64,000 bases of DNA from Croceivirga sp. (GTDB taxonomy: Bacteria > Bacteroidota > Bacteroidia > Flavobacteriales > Flavobacteriaceae), in assembly GCA_028281025.1 (NCBI GenBank), contig JANQKR010000013.1, positions 558,001-622,000 on the forward strand, given 5' to 3'. The translations under genes and the position numbers were made by a program. Positions 41,781 to 50,282 of the stretch are shown in pieces. The notes below the pieces were generated by a model, which ran no database searches, was not told the origin of the DNA, and was given only the letters and a program-made list of their open reading frames with translations. The first letter of the stretch is position 1. Each line of letters opens with the position of its first letter.

Positions 41781-43058
41781 ATGGAAAAATCAGATTACAA
41801 AATCCATATTGTTGGCGCTGGGGTCAGTGGCCTCATTGCTGCCTTGGTCCTGGAGGAAAAAGGCTATAGCCCCATAATTATCGAGGCTACGAATCGTATA
41901 GGGGGGCGGGTAAAAACCGATGTTGTGGATGGGGTCCCCCTGGACCATGGTTTCCAGGTTATGCTTACGGCCTATCCCATGGTCAATACCTATCTTGATC
42001 TAAAAGCGCTGGAGCTTTGTTATTTTCAGTCCGGGGCAACCATTTATACCAAAGAAGGTATAACTAAAATTGGTGACCCCCTGCGCAATCCGTCCCTATT
42101 GTTTCCAACCCTTTGGAGTTCCATAGCTACCTTTGGGGACAAAATCAAAATTTTTAAGTTACGGCAAGAACTCAAAAGGAAATCCACTGCCCAGATTTTT
42201 GAAACCCCAGAGCAAAGTACGCGGTCCTATCTTAAAGGACGGGGATTTAGTGAAACTGTCATACACCAGTTTTTTGTTCCTTTTTTCAGTGGTATTTTTC
42301 TGGAAAACGATCTTCAAACATCAAGCCGAATGTTTGAGTTTGTCTATAAGATGTTCGGTGAGGGTTTGGCAGCGATTCCCCGCCAAGGTATTGGAGCGAT
42401 CCCAGAACAGCTCAGATCTAAGCTGAAAAGGACCAGGTTTCTATTGGATACCGAAGTTTTTGAAGTAAAGGACGACCACATTCTTTTGAAGGATGGAACC
42501 AAACTGGACACTCACTTTACCATTATTGCCACGGATGCCAGTGCCATGGTTTCCAATTTACGGAAACAGGAGGTGCAATGGAAGCATTGTGATACGTTCT
42601 ATTTTGAAGTTCCCAGAATGAAATCCAGGGCAAAATTAATTGGATTGGCGGCCGATGGGGATGCCCTTATCAACACCATAGTATCGCTGTCCAACCTATT
42701 TGAGCTATCCAACAAAAAGGACATACTGTCCGTTACCGTGGTAAAGCAGCATCCCTGGTCTGTGGAAGATTTGGGGACAAAGGTTTCGGAAGAACTCAAA
42801 AAGATTTTGGGAATTGAAGCCCCCCAACTGTTAAGGCACTATGCAATCCCAAAGGCGTTGCCGGAAATTTCAAACCTGAAAAATGATTTGGAACCGGAAG
42901 AGACCCGTTTGACCACAAGAATTTTTCTAGCTGGGGATACCTTGCTCAATGGTTCGCTAAATGCCGCCATGAAAGCCGGGGAACAAGCGGCTTACGGTGT
43001 TGTAAACCTGTTGGAGGACAGCCCGGATTTAGCACAGTTTACCACGGAATACCTTTAA
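41781..43058 (+). CDS. FAD-dependent amine-oxidase/phytoene-desaturase-like protein
   Basis: A 425-residue flavoprotein. The N-terminal dinucleotide fold IHIVGAGVSGLIAALVLEEKG with RIGGRVKTD is the FAD-binding amine oxidase/protoporphyrinogen oxidase/carotene desaturase signature; the C-terminal FLAGDTLLNGSLNAAMKAGEQAA closes the FAD site. The DHGFQVMLTAYP motif is shared with plastid-type desaturase-like homologues. Substrate unknown; there are no carotenoid genes nearby. Divergent from folE with a ~175 bp gap. Confidence 0.85.
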   Translation: MEKSDYKIHIVGAGVSGLIAALVLEEKGYSPIIIEATNRIGGRVKTDVVDGVPLDHGFQVMLTAYPMVNTYLDLKALELCYFQSGATIYTKEGITKIGDPLRNPSLLFPTLWSSIATFGDKIKIFKLRQELKRKSTAQIFETPEQSTRSYLKGRGFSETVIHQFFVPFFSGIFLENDLQTSSRMFEFVYKMFGEGLAAIPRQGIGAIPEQLRSKLKRTRFLLDTEVFEVKDDHILLKDGTKLDTHFTIIATDASAMVSNLRKQEVQWKHCDTFYFEVPRMKSRAKLIGLAADGDALINTIVSLSNLFELSNKKDILSVTVVKQHPWSVEDLGTKVSEELKKILGIEAPQLLRHYAIPKALPEISNLKNDLEPEETRLTTRIFLAGDTLLNGSLNAAMKAGEQAAYGVVNLLEDSPDLAQFTTEYL

Positions 43059-43393
43059 ATTGAAGGGAATGATTCCATAGGAAATCAATATGATCATTGC
43101 TTGGGAAGCGTCATTTCGACCAGGCGGAAGGTGAACCACAATTCAAAAACTTCGCTTTTCAAATGCGCTGCATTTGTTGCGCGTCTACTTCGTAGCCCCG
43201 GGAAGCATCGACCTACTAATTCTCAAAACCCTTGGAAAACAAGGCTATAGGTAATAAAACACACAGCTTTTTCCCATTCATTCATGGAATCTTAAACTTC
43301 ATGGCCCCGATTCTTATGTTCATTATATAGTGATTTTTAATCGTCACCGATCCCATGACTTTTGTCGTGAAAATTATTAAAACGTAAAACAAA
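43059..43393. other. intergenic region carrying the repeat copy
   Basis: About 335 bp without a gene. Apart from the repeat, it contains AT-rich sequence leading to the LA_2272-type gene. A TCAC/GTGA pair near 43343-43370 is the only other inverted motif seen. No clear -7 element was assigned. Confidence 0.35.
43109..43209 (+). repeat. dispersed copy of the tRNA-Arg tail repeat
   Basis: About 60 bp (43150-43209) are identical to the tandem repeats at 47.6-47.9 kb, including the two hairpins and the CTTCGTAGCCCCGGG stretch that copies the tRNA-Arg 3' end; the preceding 40 bp (CGTCATTTCGACC...) are also related. Orientation is the same. It could be a dispersed REP-like element or the outer flank of an inserted segment. 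Confidence 0.75.
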
Positions 43394-44368
43394 ATGGGAT
43401 TACATAAGAAATTAAAAGGGATGCTAATAGTTATTCTATTATCGGGATGGAGTGTTTTAACGAATGCTCAGGACAACGCAGAAAGTAAAAAATCACAAAT
43501 CACATTTATCTATCCATTGGGCACCAACGGAGTAAATTCCGCAGACTATACCAATAATGTCTCGTTTAATGTGCTAATGGGACTTAATGGTGGGGTGAAT
43601 GGATTTGAATTTGGGGGCTTGGTTAATTACAACAAAGGAAATGTAAGGGGATTTCAATTTGGAGGATTGGCCAATATAAATACGGGAAGCACCCGGGGAA
43701 TTCAAATTTCAGGGATTGCCAATATGGCCAATCAAAACTCCAAAGGATTTCAGATGGGATTGACCAATATTGTCAAAGGAGGGTACAAAGGGCTGCAACT
43801 TGGACTTTTCAATTATACCAAAAGACTCAATGGCGTACAGTTTGGACTGATCAATGTTTCGGATTCCATTTCCAGTGGAACACCAATTGGATTGATCAAC
43901 ATTGCAAAAAATGGGTACTATGCCCTGGAATTGTCCGGTGGAGAAACACTGTTTGCAAATACAAGTTTCAAATTTGGCGTAAGGGAATTCTATACCATGA
44001 TCAAAACTGGCTATTCCCGATTTCAGGGGGAAAATGTTTATAGCGTCGGTTTGGGCTTCGGATCGTTGTTTTCGTTTGCCAAAAGGCACGGAATTTCATT
44101 GGAGTTGAGCGGCAATAACATTCTTTACAATGGTACCTGGGATGGTTTAAATATTTTGGGCAAACTTGATTTTAACTTTCAGTATTCCCTGAACGATAAA
44201 TTTAAAATAGTTGCCGGACCATCCTTTAATACCTATGTCACGGATCAGGAAGTTGATGGAAAATTCGGAACTTTAAACATACCGTATACCATTTTCGAAG
44301 ATATTGACGATGATCGATCGATAAGCGCCTGGATCGGTTTTAATCTTGGTGTTGCGCTGGAACTTTAA
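43394..44368 (+). CDS. exported LA_2272-type surface-repeat protein
   Basis: A 324-residue secreted or outer-membrane protein with a signal peptide ending near TNAQ. Residues ~55-180 hold six to seven ~22-residue repeats of the form GxQxGGLxNxxxGxxRG (GFEFGGLVN, GFQFGGLAN, GIQISGIAN, GFQMGLTN, GLQLGLFN, GVQFGLIN), as in LA_2272-type surface repeats. The C-terminal half looks like a barrel or sandwich ending IGFNLGVALEL. It is 23 bp before a LytS/LytTR pair, probably its regulators or partners. Confidence 0.75.
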   Translation: MGLHKKLKGMLIVILLSGWSVLTNAQDNAESKKSQITFIYPLGTNGVNSADYTNNVSFNVLMGLNGGVNGFEFGGLVNYNKGNVRGFQFGGLANINTGSTRGIQISGIANMANQNSKGFQMGLTNIVKGGYKGLQLGLFNYTKRLNGVQFGLINVSDSISSGTPIGLINIAKNGYYALELSGGETLFANTSFKFGVREFYTMIKTGYSRFQGENVYSVGLGFGSLFSFAKRHGISLELSGNNILYNGTWDGLNILGKLDFNFQYSLNDKFKIVAGPSFNTYVTDQEVDGKFGTLNIPYTIFEDIDDDRSISAWIGFNLGVALEL

Positions 44369-44391
44369 TTTTGAATATGCTGCACAGTTAA

Positions 44392-45432
44392 ATGAAGAAC
44401 TTCATGAAATCGAATAAAACAATGATATGGGTGACCTCGATTATAGGAGTTGCGCTCTACTTTCTACTGTTGTTATATTTTCGGTTTTTACTGGTGGAGG
44501 ATGAAACAAGTTTTTTTCCAAAACTGGTGCAGGAGTTCTTCTTTAATTTACCTGTACTGCTGGTCAACATTTTTCTTATTTTCATAGTTGTAAGGTTGTT
44601 TAACCGCCTCTTTGCCGCAAAGATTTACCTAAGGCTTTTATTGGAAATCGTTTCAATATTTTTCATTACGTCCGTACTGGTCTTTGCAACTGGGGTATTG
44701 ATAGAGCTTACGCAAAACATCAATGAGTTTGAGCTGAAGGAGCATATAAACATCTTTGGGGACACTTTTGTAATGGCACTGCTCATTGGCGTATTCACCC
44801 TTACCATTCTTGAGACACATTTTCAAATAAGGGTAAGCAATGAAAAGGAAATTGAGAATGAGCGACTCAATCAGGAGAATCTTAGCTTAAAGTACATACA
44901 GCTTAAGAACCAGATCAATCCTCATTTTTTATTCAATAGCTTGAGCATTCTATCGGCCTTGGTCAAATCAAATCAGGATAATGCGCAATTGTTCATTCAG
45001 AATCTTTCGGAGATTTATCGCTATGTGCTTTTTCAGGACCAAAAAGACCTGGTTCCATTGAAAGAGGAGCTTGAATTCATAAAAAGTTTTATTGAAATAC
45101 TACGATTTAGATATGATGAAGGACTGCAGGTTCATTTTAATATCAATGATGGGGCGCAGAGTAAAAAAATAATTCCAATGACGCTTCAATTGTTAATTGA
45201 AAATGCGGTCAAGCATAATATAGTTGATGAAAATTGCCCCCTGGAGGTTGATATAAAATCAATGGGAAATGAGCTTATTGTGAGCAACAAGCTGAACAAA
45301 AAAATTGTTATCTCCAAAGGAAATAAAATAGGGTTGACTATGATCAGAAAGAGATATAGGGTTGTAAATGGTTCGGAGATTATGGTCACTAATGAAAATG
45401 ACAGATTTACCGTAAAAATTCCCCTACTATGA
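44392..45432 (+). CDS. LytS/YehU-type sensor histidine kinase
   Basis: A 346-residue membrane sensor kinase with four N-terminal helices (~10-145) and a His_kinase domain. The phosphoacceptor motif is QINPHFLFNSLSILSAL, and the ATPase part shows PMTLQLLIENAVKHN and a reduced glycine box GNKIGLTMIRKR. Its stop overlaps the next gene (ATGA), forming a two-component pair with the LytTR regulator. The signal is unknown. Confidence 0.92.
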   Translation: MKNFMKSNKTMIWVTSIIGVALYFLLLLYFRFLLVEDETSFFPKLVQEFFFNLPVLLVNIFLIFIVVRLFNRLFAAKIYLRLLLEIVSIFFITSVLVFATGVLIELTQNINEFELKEHINIFGDTFVMALLIGVFTLTILETHFQIRVSNEKEIENERLNQENLSLKYIQLKNQINPHFLFNSLSILSALVKSNQDNAQLFIQNLSEIYRYVLFQDQKDLVPLKEELEFIKSFIEILRFRYDEGLQVHFNINDGAQSKKIIPMTLQLLIENAVKHNIVDENCPLEVDIKSMGNELIVSNKLNKKIVISKGNKIGLTMIRKRYRVVNGSEIMVTNENDRFTVKIPLL

Positions 45433-46178
45433 AAGTACTGATAATAGAGGACGAAAGACTTTCAAGGAATCATTTAAAAACGGAGTTGAACAAATATTTC
45501 CCGGATATCTCCGTGATTGGCGAAACTGCTTCCGTAAAAGCATCAATTGAATGGTTAAAGAAAAACAAAGTTGATTTAATATTTATGGATGTTCAATTGT
45601 CGGACGGCTTATCATTTGAGATTTTTAAACATGTTTCAATTGAAGCTCCAATTATTTTCACCACGGCCTATGACAAATATGCCATTCAGGCATTTCAGGA
45701 AAATTCAATTGGATATTTGTTGAAACCTATTTCCAGGATCAAGTTGAAAAATGCCATGGATAAATATAAAAATTTGTTCACCCAGGAAAAGCTCAACGTT
45801 GATCTGCGGGAATTGGTTTCCTATTACCAAAAGAACAGTTATAGGCAACGCATTTCCATACAAATAGGTGATAGGATTAGTTTTATCAACATCAATGAAG
45901 TTGCCTATTTTTTATCGGAAGAGACCGCAACTTTTGCGGTGCTCAAAAATGGAAAGCGTAAAATAATTGACCATAGCCTATCTGATCTGGAACAGGAAAT
46001 AAATCAAGATGTCTTTTTTCGCATAACAAGAAATTGTATCGTCAATATTGAGTCCATTGAGTCCGTTCATCGCTATTTCAATAGTCGTTTAAAAGTTAAT
46101 TTAAAACCAACTTTTAATGGGGAATTGGTTATCAGTCGAGTAAGGTCGATTGCGTTTAAAAATTGGCTCGACAAATAA
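45429..46178 (+). CDS. LytTR-family response regulator
   Basis: A 249-residue response regulator: receiver domain with phospho-aspartate in DLIFMDVQLSDGLSF, Thr in IIFTTAYDKYAIQAF and Lys in GYLLKPIS, followed by a C-terminal LytTR DNA-binding domain (~140-249; VAYFLSEETATFAVLKNGKR, FFRITRNCIVNIESIES). It is cotranscribed and translationally coupled with the kinase. The upstream repeat-protein gene is the obvious candidate target. Confidence 0.93.
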   Translation: MKVLIIEDERLSRNHLKTELNKYFPDISVIGETASVKASIEWLKKNKVDLIFMDVQLSDGLSFEIFKHVSIEAPIIFTTAYDKYAIQAFQENSIGYLLKPISRIKLKNAMDKYKNLFTQEKLNVDLRELVSYYQKNSYRQRISIQIGDRISFININEVAYFLSEETATFAVLKNGKRKIIDHSLSDLEQEINQDVFFRITRNCIVNIESIESVHRYFNSRLKVNLKPTFNGELVISRVRSIAFKNWLDK

Positions 46179-46190
46179 TGTGAAATAGCA

Positions 46191-46505
46191 GTGCTTTACG
46201 GCATGATCCATCCTAACGATGCGGCTACCATGACCGTTCGTTCGGTATTCATTATTGCGCTGGACAAAAAGGTAAAACTGATGTTGACCTATCCCGCTTC
46301 AACGGGAAGAAATTTTGAGGAATTGTTGAGGGTCATCGATTCATTACAGCTTACACAATACGAGTCATTGGCCACGCCGGCAAATTGGAAAAATGGCGAG
46401 GATTGCGTGGTTCTTCCTTCCATCAGCAATGATGAGGCAGAACAACTCTTTCCCAAAGGTTTTGAAGAAGTGAAGCCGTATTTGCGATGGACACCCCAAC
46501 CTTAA
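46191..46505 (+). pseudogene. truncated 1-Cys peroxiredoxin (Prx6-type), N-terminal half missing
   Basis: This frame encodes only the C-terminal ~104 residues of a Prx6-like peroxiredoxin: YGMIHPNDAATMTVRSVFII, LTYPASTGRNFEELLRVIDSLQL, ANWKNGEDCVVLPSIS, and PYLRWTPQP at the end. The N-terminal thioredoxin-fold part with the peroxidatic cysteine (PVCTTE-type) is absent; the frame begins with GTG right after the LytTR stop. It cannot be an active peroxidase, so it is called a remnant, apparently cut at an insertion junction. Confidence 0.85.
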
Positions 46506-46538
46506 ATTATAAGGACACCCATAAACCAATAAATAATA

Positions 46539-46562
46539 AGGGCAAGACCCGCGTCTTGCCCT
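46539..46562. other. perfect hairpin between peroxiredoxin remnant and NTF2-like gene
   Basis: AGGGCAAGAC and GTCTTGCCCT pair perfectly around CCGC. There is no T run on the plus strand (ATCAAAAC follows), so it is not a standard intrinsic terminator. It ends 17 bp before the next start codon and could be an RNA-processing or translation-control hairpin. Confidence 0.5.
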
Positions 46563-46579
46563 ATCAAAACGAGTATGAA

Positions 46580-47014
46580 ATGAAAAAAATACCAATTCTA
46601 TTTTTATTACTAACGATATCATCTTTCGCACAGACCAAACAAGATCGACATGATGAAATCGCAAGGGGTCTGTCAGAAAAGTATCGGATTTCGGTTATCA
46701 CGGAAGACACGTTGTCGTTATCGAACATGTTACATCCAAAAGTGGTTTTTTCCCCTCCCACGGGCCCAACCCTGAACGGTTTCGAAAGAGTGGATAGGGT
46801 CATAAAATCATTTCTTTCCAAAAATGACGTCACCTCGTGGGAAGTGGAAATTTTGGAGATCTGGAAAAAGGGCGATATGATATTTGAATTTGGGGAATTT
46901 GAAATTAGGGAAAATGCCACGGATACGGTGAGAAGGAAATATGTAAACATCTGGGAGTTGTACCAAAATGAACATAAACTACTATACAGGGGATGGTCAC
47001 CCACAGGCGGATAG
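46580..47014 (+). CDS. exported SnoaL/NTF2-like (DUF4440-like) protein
   Basis: A 144-residue protein with a signal peptide (MKKIPILFLLLTISSFAQ) and a small alpha+beta domain resembling the SnoaL/NTF2 fold: HPKVVFSPPTGPTLNGFERVDRVIKSFL and VEILEIWKKGDMIFEFGEFEIRE. The ATG at 46580 starts the signal peptide; the longer frame from 46487 overlaps the remnant. Function unknown; probably periplasmic. Confidence 0.65.
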   Translation: MKKIPILFLLLTISSFAQTKQDRHDEIARGLSEKYRISVITEDTLSLSNMLHPKVVFSPPTGPTLNGFERVDRVIKSFLSKNDVTSWEVEILEIWKKGDMIFEFGEFEIRENATDTVRRKYVNIWELYQNEHKLLYRGWSPTGG

Positions 47015-47050
47015 TATCTCCTTATAACTATAAAAAAACAGAGTCAAAAA

Positions 47051-47569
47051 ATGGAAGATTTTAAGTTTGATACCAAACGGCTCCAGCTACTCCCATTTTT
47101 ATTGGAAGACAGCGAAGAGTTCCTACTCTTGAACAATGACCCCTATGTACGGAAATTCCTTTGGGATGACAAGGGTATTGATGCCATGACAGCCGATGAT
47201 ATTATGGACCAAAACACAAGACATTTTGAAGAAAATCAATATGGTCTTTGGAAAATATGTTTAAAAAACAGGAAGAAGACCATTGGTTACGTTGGGTTAT
47301 GGTACTTCTTTAATGAACCGCAGCCACAATTGATCTATGCGTTGTTGGAGCCCTTTACCAAAAAAGGGTATGCCACTGAGGCAAGTCGCTCAATTATAGG
47401 GTACGCTTTTAAAGAGCTTGGTTTTGAATACTTGATGGCAGCGACCGATGAACCCCATTTGGACTCACAACGGGTGGCACAAAGATTGGGGATGTCATTC
47501 GTTGAAAAACGAATGGAAGACAACAAGCCGACCCTGTTCTATAAAATTGAAAAAACCGAAACACTCTAA
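47051..47569 (+). CDS. RimJ/RimL-like GNAT acetyltransferase
   Basis: A 172-residue GNAT protein of the RimJ/RimL type: FDTKRLQLLPFLLED start, ALLEPFTKKGYATEASRSIIGYAF acetyl-CoA region and the FVEKRMEDNKP end. These enzymes acetylate N-termini of proteins or small amines. Translation starts 36 bp past the previous stop. Immediately downstream are the tRNA-tail repeats. Confidence 0.85.
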   Translation: MEDFKFDTKRLQLLPFLLEDSEEFLLLNNDPYVRKFLWDDKGIDAMTADDIMDQNTRHFEENQYGLWKICLKNRKKTIGYVGLWYFFNEPQPQLIYALLEPFTKKGYATEASRSIIGYAFKELGFEYLMAATDEPHLDSQRVAQRLGMSFVEKRMEDNKPTLFYKIEKTETL

Positions 47570-47603
47570 ATCGTATTGATTTTTGCGTGGGGCAACTCAA
47601 TTT

Positions 47604-47880
47604 CAATGCAAACCTTGATTCAAAAGCTTCGCTTTTCAAATGCGCTGCATTTGTTGCGTGTCTACTTCGTAGCCCCGGGAAGCATCATTTCGACCGGGCT
47701 CAATGCAAACCTCGATTCAAAAGCTTCGCTTTTCAAATGCGCTGCATTTGTTGCGCGTCTACTTCGTAGCCCCGGGAAGCATCATTTCGACCGGGCTCAA
47801 TGTGAACTTCGATTCAAAAGCTTCGCTTTTCAAATGCGCTGCATTTGTTGCGCGTCTACTTCGTAGCCCCGGCAAGAATC
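47604..47880 (+). repeat. three tandem 97-bp repeats copying the tRNA-Arg 3' end
   Basis: Units start at 47604, 47701 and 47798 (period 97 bp), nearly identical. Each has two hairpins, AAAAGC-TTC-GCTTTT and CAAATGC-GCT-GCATTTG, then the stretch TTGCGYGTCTACTTCGTAGCCCCGG. The third unit runs into the tRNA-Arg gene, where CTTCGTAGCCCCGG is its real 3' end. The downstream side of the tRNA has thus been duplicated with the tRNA tail, like the rtT repeats of E. coli tyrT. ORFs called within are artefacts. Confidence 0.9.
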
Positions 47881-47935
47881 GAACTTGCATCTAAAGTTTA
47901 GGAAACTTCTATTCTATCCATTGAACTACGGGGCC
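47864..47935 (-). tRNA. tRNA-Arg (anticodon CCU)
   Basis: A complete cloverleaf on the minus strand. The acceptor stem is GGCCCCG paired with CGGGGCT (one G-U), D-stem GTTC/GAAT (last pair weak), anticodon stem GAAGT/ACTTT with loop TTCCTAA giving anticodon CCU, T-arm GCAAG-TTCGATT-CTTGC, and discriminator A. CCA is not encoded. It reads AGG codons. Its 3' end is the sequence repeated in the adjacent tandem array. Confidence 0.92.
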
Positions 47936-48084
47936 AAAGGGATGCCAAAAATAGTGTTTTTTGATGTATCTAAAAATGTAGTTTTAACTATTCTTAACCA
48001 CTCTTAAACACTGCGAACAGAAATTAAAAATAGGTTAGCTGAAGAAAGTGATTTTGTAAAACTTTTGATTGGATTTGACAAATC
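47936..48084. other. tRNA upstream region
   Basis: About 150 AT-rich bp between the tRNA-Arg gene and the large lipoprotein stop. On the minus strand it must carry the tRNA promoter. No hairpin terminator was recognised. Confidence 0.3.
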
Positions 48085-49662
48085 TTATCTCTCTAGAGGG
48101 AAGCTTACGCTCACCCTATCTCCCGCTTCTCTCCCTAGAGGAGTAAAGAAAGGGCCATTGGGATAATCAAACTGGTTTTCGTATCGGGTTAGTGATAAGG
48201 TCATCTCACCTGAATTGTCTATGGCGTTTCTGCTTAAACCCTGGGCGTTCAAATACTCCATAATCTCGGTTGGAATTTCCAACTTGTCAAAAGGATTTTC
48301 TATCGATTCCCGATACCTGTTTTTATAGGTTCTTTTAAAGATCAAATCCTTCCCTTCACGGGATTCTGTGATTTTCAAATCGAGTTCCAAGAAATCGTAT
48401 CCTCCATTTGTGGCGATACTATTTTCTATTTTTTGGACAGATAGCGGCGGAATCGTAACCTCGGTCAAATCTTTTGTCAAATATCTAACTATTCTGCCAT
48501 CCGTTAAGTGAAGGTCGAGACCTCTCTCTAGAACAGGATATTCGCTCAGATTGGGGTATTGAAACAAAAAGCCTGATTCTTGGGTAAGCCTACCATAGAA
48601 AAACAGCAACCTAAAGTTTCCTCGTCGATAGTTTTCATTGCTGGAATACCCTAAGAGCCAAGTAGTGAATTTTTCCACAAGTTCAGGTAAACCTACGGTA
48701 ACAATATCATCTTCACTCACCGTTGAAAGCTCCTCAAATCTTAACGTCCGATCCGTGAAGTCTTCAATAAAAAGGTAACGGTAGTCCTCAAATAGTTTCT
48801 CGCTTGATTGATCTAAATAATATAAAAAAATATCGTTAGTGAGTTCTTGATTATAGTCCAAAGTAAGGGTGTAAGAAGAACTGTAGCTCTCGGAAGACCG
48901 GCTTCCAATATTATAATCAGTTGCAAGCGTTGAAAAAAGTAATGGAAAGGAGTAGCCCTCAACTGTTATATCGAATTGGGCGTTCTTAGTGTTGTTGTAT
49001 GGTTCCAGGTCAAGCTCGTTTCGGACTTCTTCATCCGTTAGCCGTATTGTGCCAGGTTTCACACCTCCGGTTGACATTGCTAAATGAAAAAAATCTTCCA
49101 ATCCGCCTTTATCAATATAATATTCGGTCGCAATGATATCTTGTTCCTCAAATCCGTCAGGGGCATAGAAAATGCGGTCATCATCGGTCACCATCTTTTT
49201 ATGGGCAATGAGCTCTCCAGTACTTTCCAAATTCAGTGCCACATAGAAATCTATGGATTCACTCGAACGTCCTAAAAGATTTTGAAATAGTAGCTTTTTC
49301 AGTTCAAACACATGGGTTTTCACGTTTTCGTTATTTGCCTCATCAGTAGCGGTAATCGTTAAGGTGGTTTGGCCATTTGGAAAATCAAAGGGATTTAAGG
49401 TGTAGGTAAACTGTTTTTCGGAACTGGTCATGACCTCTTCATCGTTGATCTTTACCACGGTATTCACAAGATTTGAGGCATCTTGAACGGAGATTTGAAG
49501 GGTACTGCGTACCTCTACTTCCTCACCAATACCTTGAAAGGTAATGTTGGGTGGCGTTGTATCCAGTTCTTCTATAATCTGGTTTGGCGAATCTTCATTT
49601 TCCGAGTCGCACCCCAATAGGATTAAAAAAAGGAAGGTCGGTAAGAGGAGTTTTTTGATCAT
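48085..49662 (-). CDS. large lipoprotein with N-terminal Ig-like domain
   Basis: A 525-residue lipoprotein: MIKKLLLPTFLFLILLGC signal, an acidic linker, and an Ig-like/Big domain (~35-120; DTTPPNITFQGIGEEVEV, NPFDFPNGQTTLTITATDEANN). The remaining ~400 residues are beta-rich with no recognised domain. The TTPP-Ig design is typical of flavobacterial surface lipoproteins. AT-richer sequence and position next to a tRNA gene suggest possible acquisition. Function unknown. Confidence 0.65.
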   Translation of the reverse strand: MIKKLLLPTFLFLILLGCDSENEDSPNQIIEELDTTPPNITFQGIGEEVEVRSTLQISVQDASNLVNTVVKINDEEVMTSSEKQFTYTLNPFDFPNGQTTLTITATDEANNENVKTHVFELKKLLFQNLLGRSSESIDFYVALNLESTGELIAHKKMVTDDDRIFYAPDGFEEQDIIATEYYIDKGGLEDFFHLAMSTGGVKPGTIRLTDEEVRNELDLEPYNNTKNAQFDITVEGYSFPLLFSTLATDYNIGSRSSESYSSSYTLTLDYNQELTNDIFLYYLDQSSEKLFEDYRYLFIEDFTDRTLRFEELSTVSEDDIVTVGLPELVEKFTTWLLGYSSNENYRRGNFRLLFFYGRLTQESGFLFQYPNLSEYPVLERGLDLHLTDGRIVRYLTKDLTEVTIPPLSVQKIENSIATNGGYDFLELDLKITESREGKDLIFKRTYKNRYRESIENPFDKLEIPTEIMEYLNAQGLSRNAIDNSGEMTLSLTRYENQFDYPNGPFFTPLGREAGDRVSVSFPLER

Positions 49663-49839
49663 AGCAAATTAGTAAACGGAAACAGTATTTTGTGCTTCAT
49701 CCCAAAATTCCATAACCGCTAAATAAGTAAAAGGGCCCCTATTTTAATATGATAAAAATCAGGGGTGTCCCAGAAATAGAAATCTGGCCCTGTCAAAAGT
49801 GTCTTTTAGTTTGCTACCTTAGCGAAAAGTGTTGTGATC

Positions 49840-50280
49840 ATGGAAAGGAAAATCAAAAACGTTTTTGTCCAAGGGGCCATAACTCCTGAGTTTATTGCCA
49901 ATTCCATTGCCAAACATCAATCCAAAACAACCATTGGGGCACATGATATTTTCCTGGGCCAGGTAAGGGCCGATAAAATTGATGGTAAAACAGTGGGTGC
50001 AATCGACTATACCGCCTATGAATCCATGGCCAATGAAAAGTTTCATGAGATTCGGGAGGCCACTTTTAAAAGGTTTGAATTGACCTGTATGCATATTTAT
50101 CACAGCTTGGGAAAGGTGGCCGTTGGGGAAATCTGCTTATTTGTATTTGTGTCCTCCCCACATCGGAAGGAAGTGTTTGACGCACTGCACCACGTGGTAG
50201 AGGAAATCAAAAAGGAAGTTCCGGTTTTTGGTAAGGAGTTGTTTGAGGATGATTCCTATCAGTGGAAGGTAAATACCTGA
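49840..50280 (+). CDS. moaE: molybdopterin synthase catalytic subunit MoaE
   Basis: A 146-residue MoaE, the large subunit of molybdopterin synthase that transfers sulfur from MoaD to precursor Z. Conserved segments are GAHDIFLGQVRAD, AIDYTAYESMANEK, IYHSLGKVAVGEICLFVFVSSPHRKEVFDA and a late PVFGKELFEDDSYQWK. ATG 49840 is preferred to the GTG at 49834. moaC follows 2 bp after the stop. The product is needed for the sulfite dehydrogenase in the sulfur island. Confidence 0.93.
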   Translation: MERKIKNVFVQGAITPEFIANSIAKHQSKTTIGAHDIFLGQVRADKIDGKTVGAIDYTAYESMANEKFHEIREATFKRFELTCMHIYHSLGKVAVGEICLFVFVSSPHRKEVFDALHHVVEEIKKEVPVFGKELFEDDSYQWKVNT

Positions 50281-50282
50281 TC

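Noticed and set aside
47604-47880. CRISPR array
   Set aside because: Units are 97 bp and contiguous with no unique spacers, and there are no cas genes.
47576-47894. Overlapping 60-96-residue ORFs (SKASLFKCAAFVARLLRS type)
   Set aside because: They are translations of the 97-bp tRNA-tail repeats and contain no independent protein signal.
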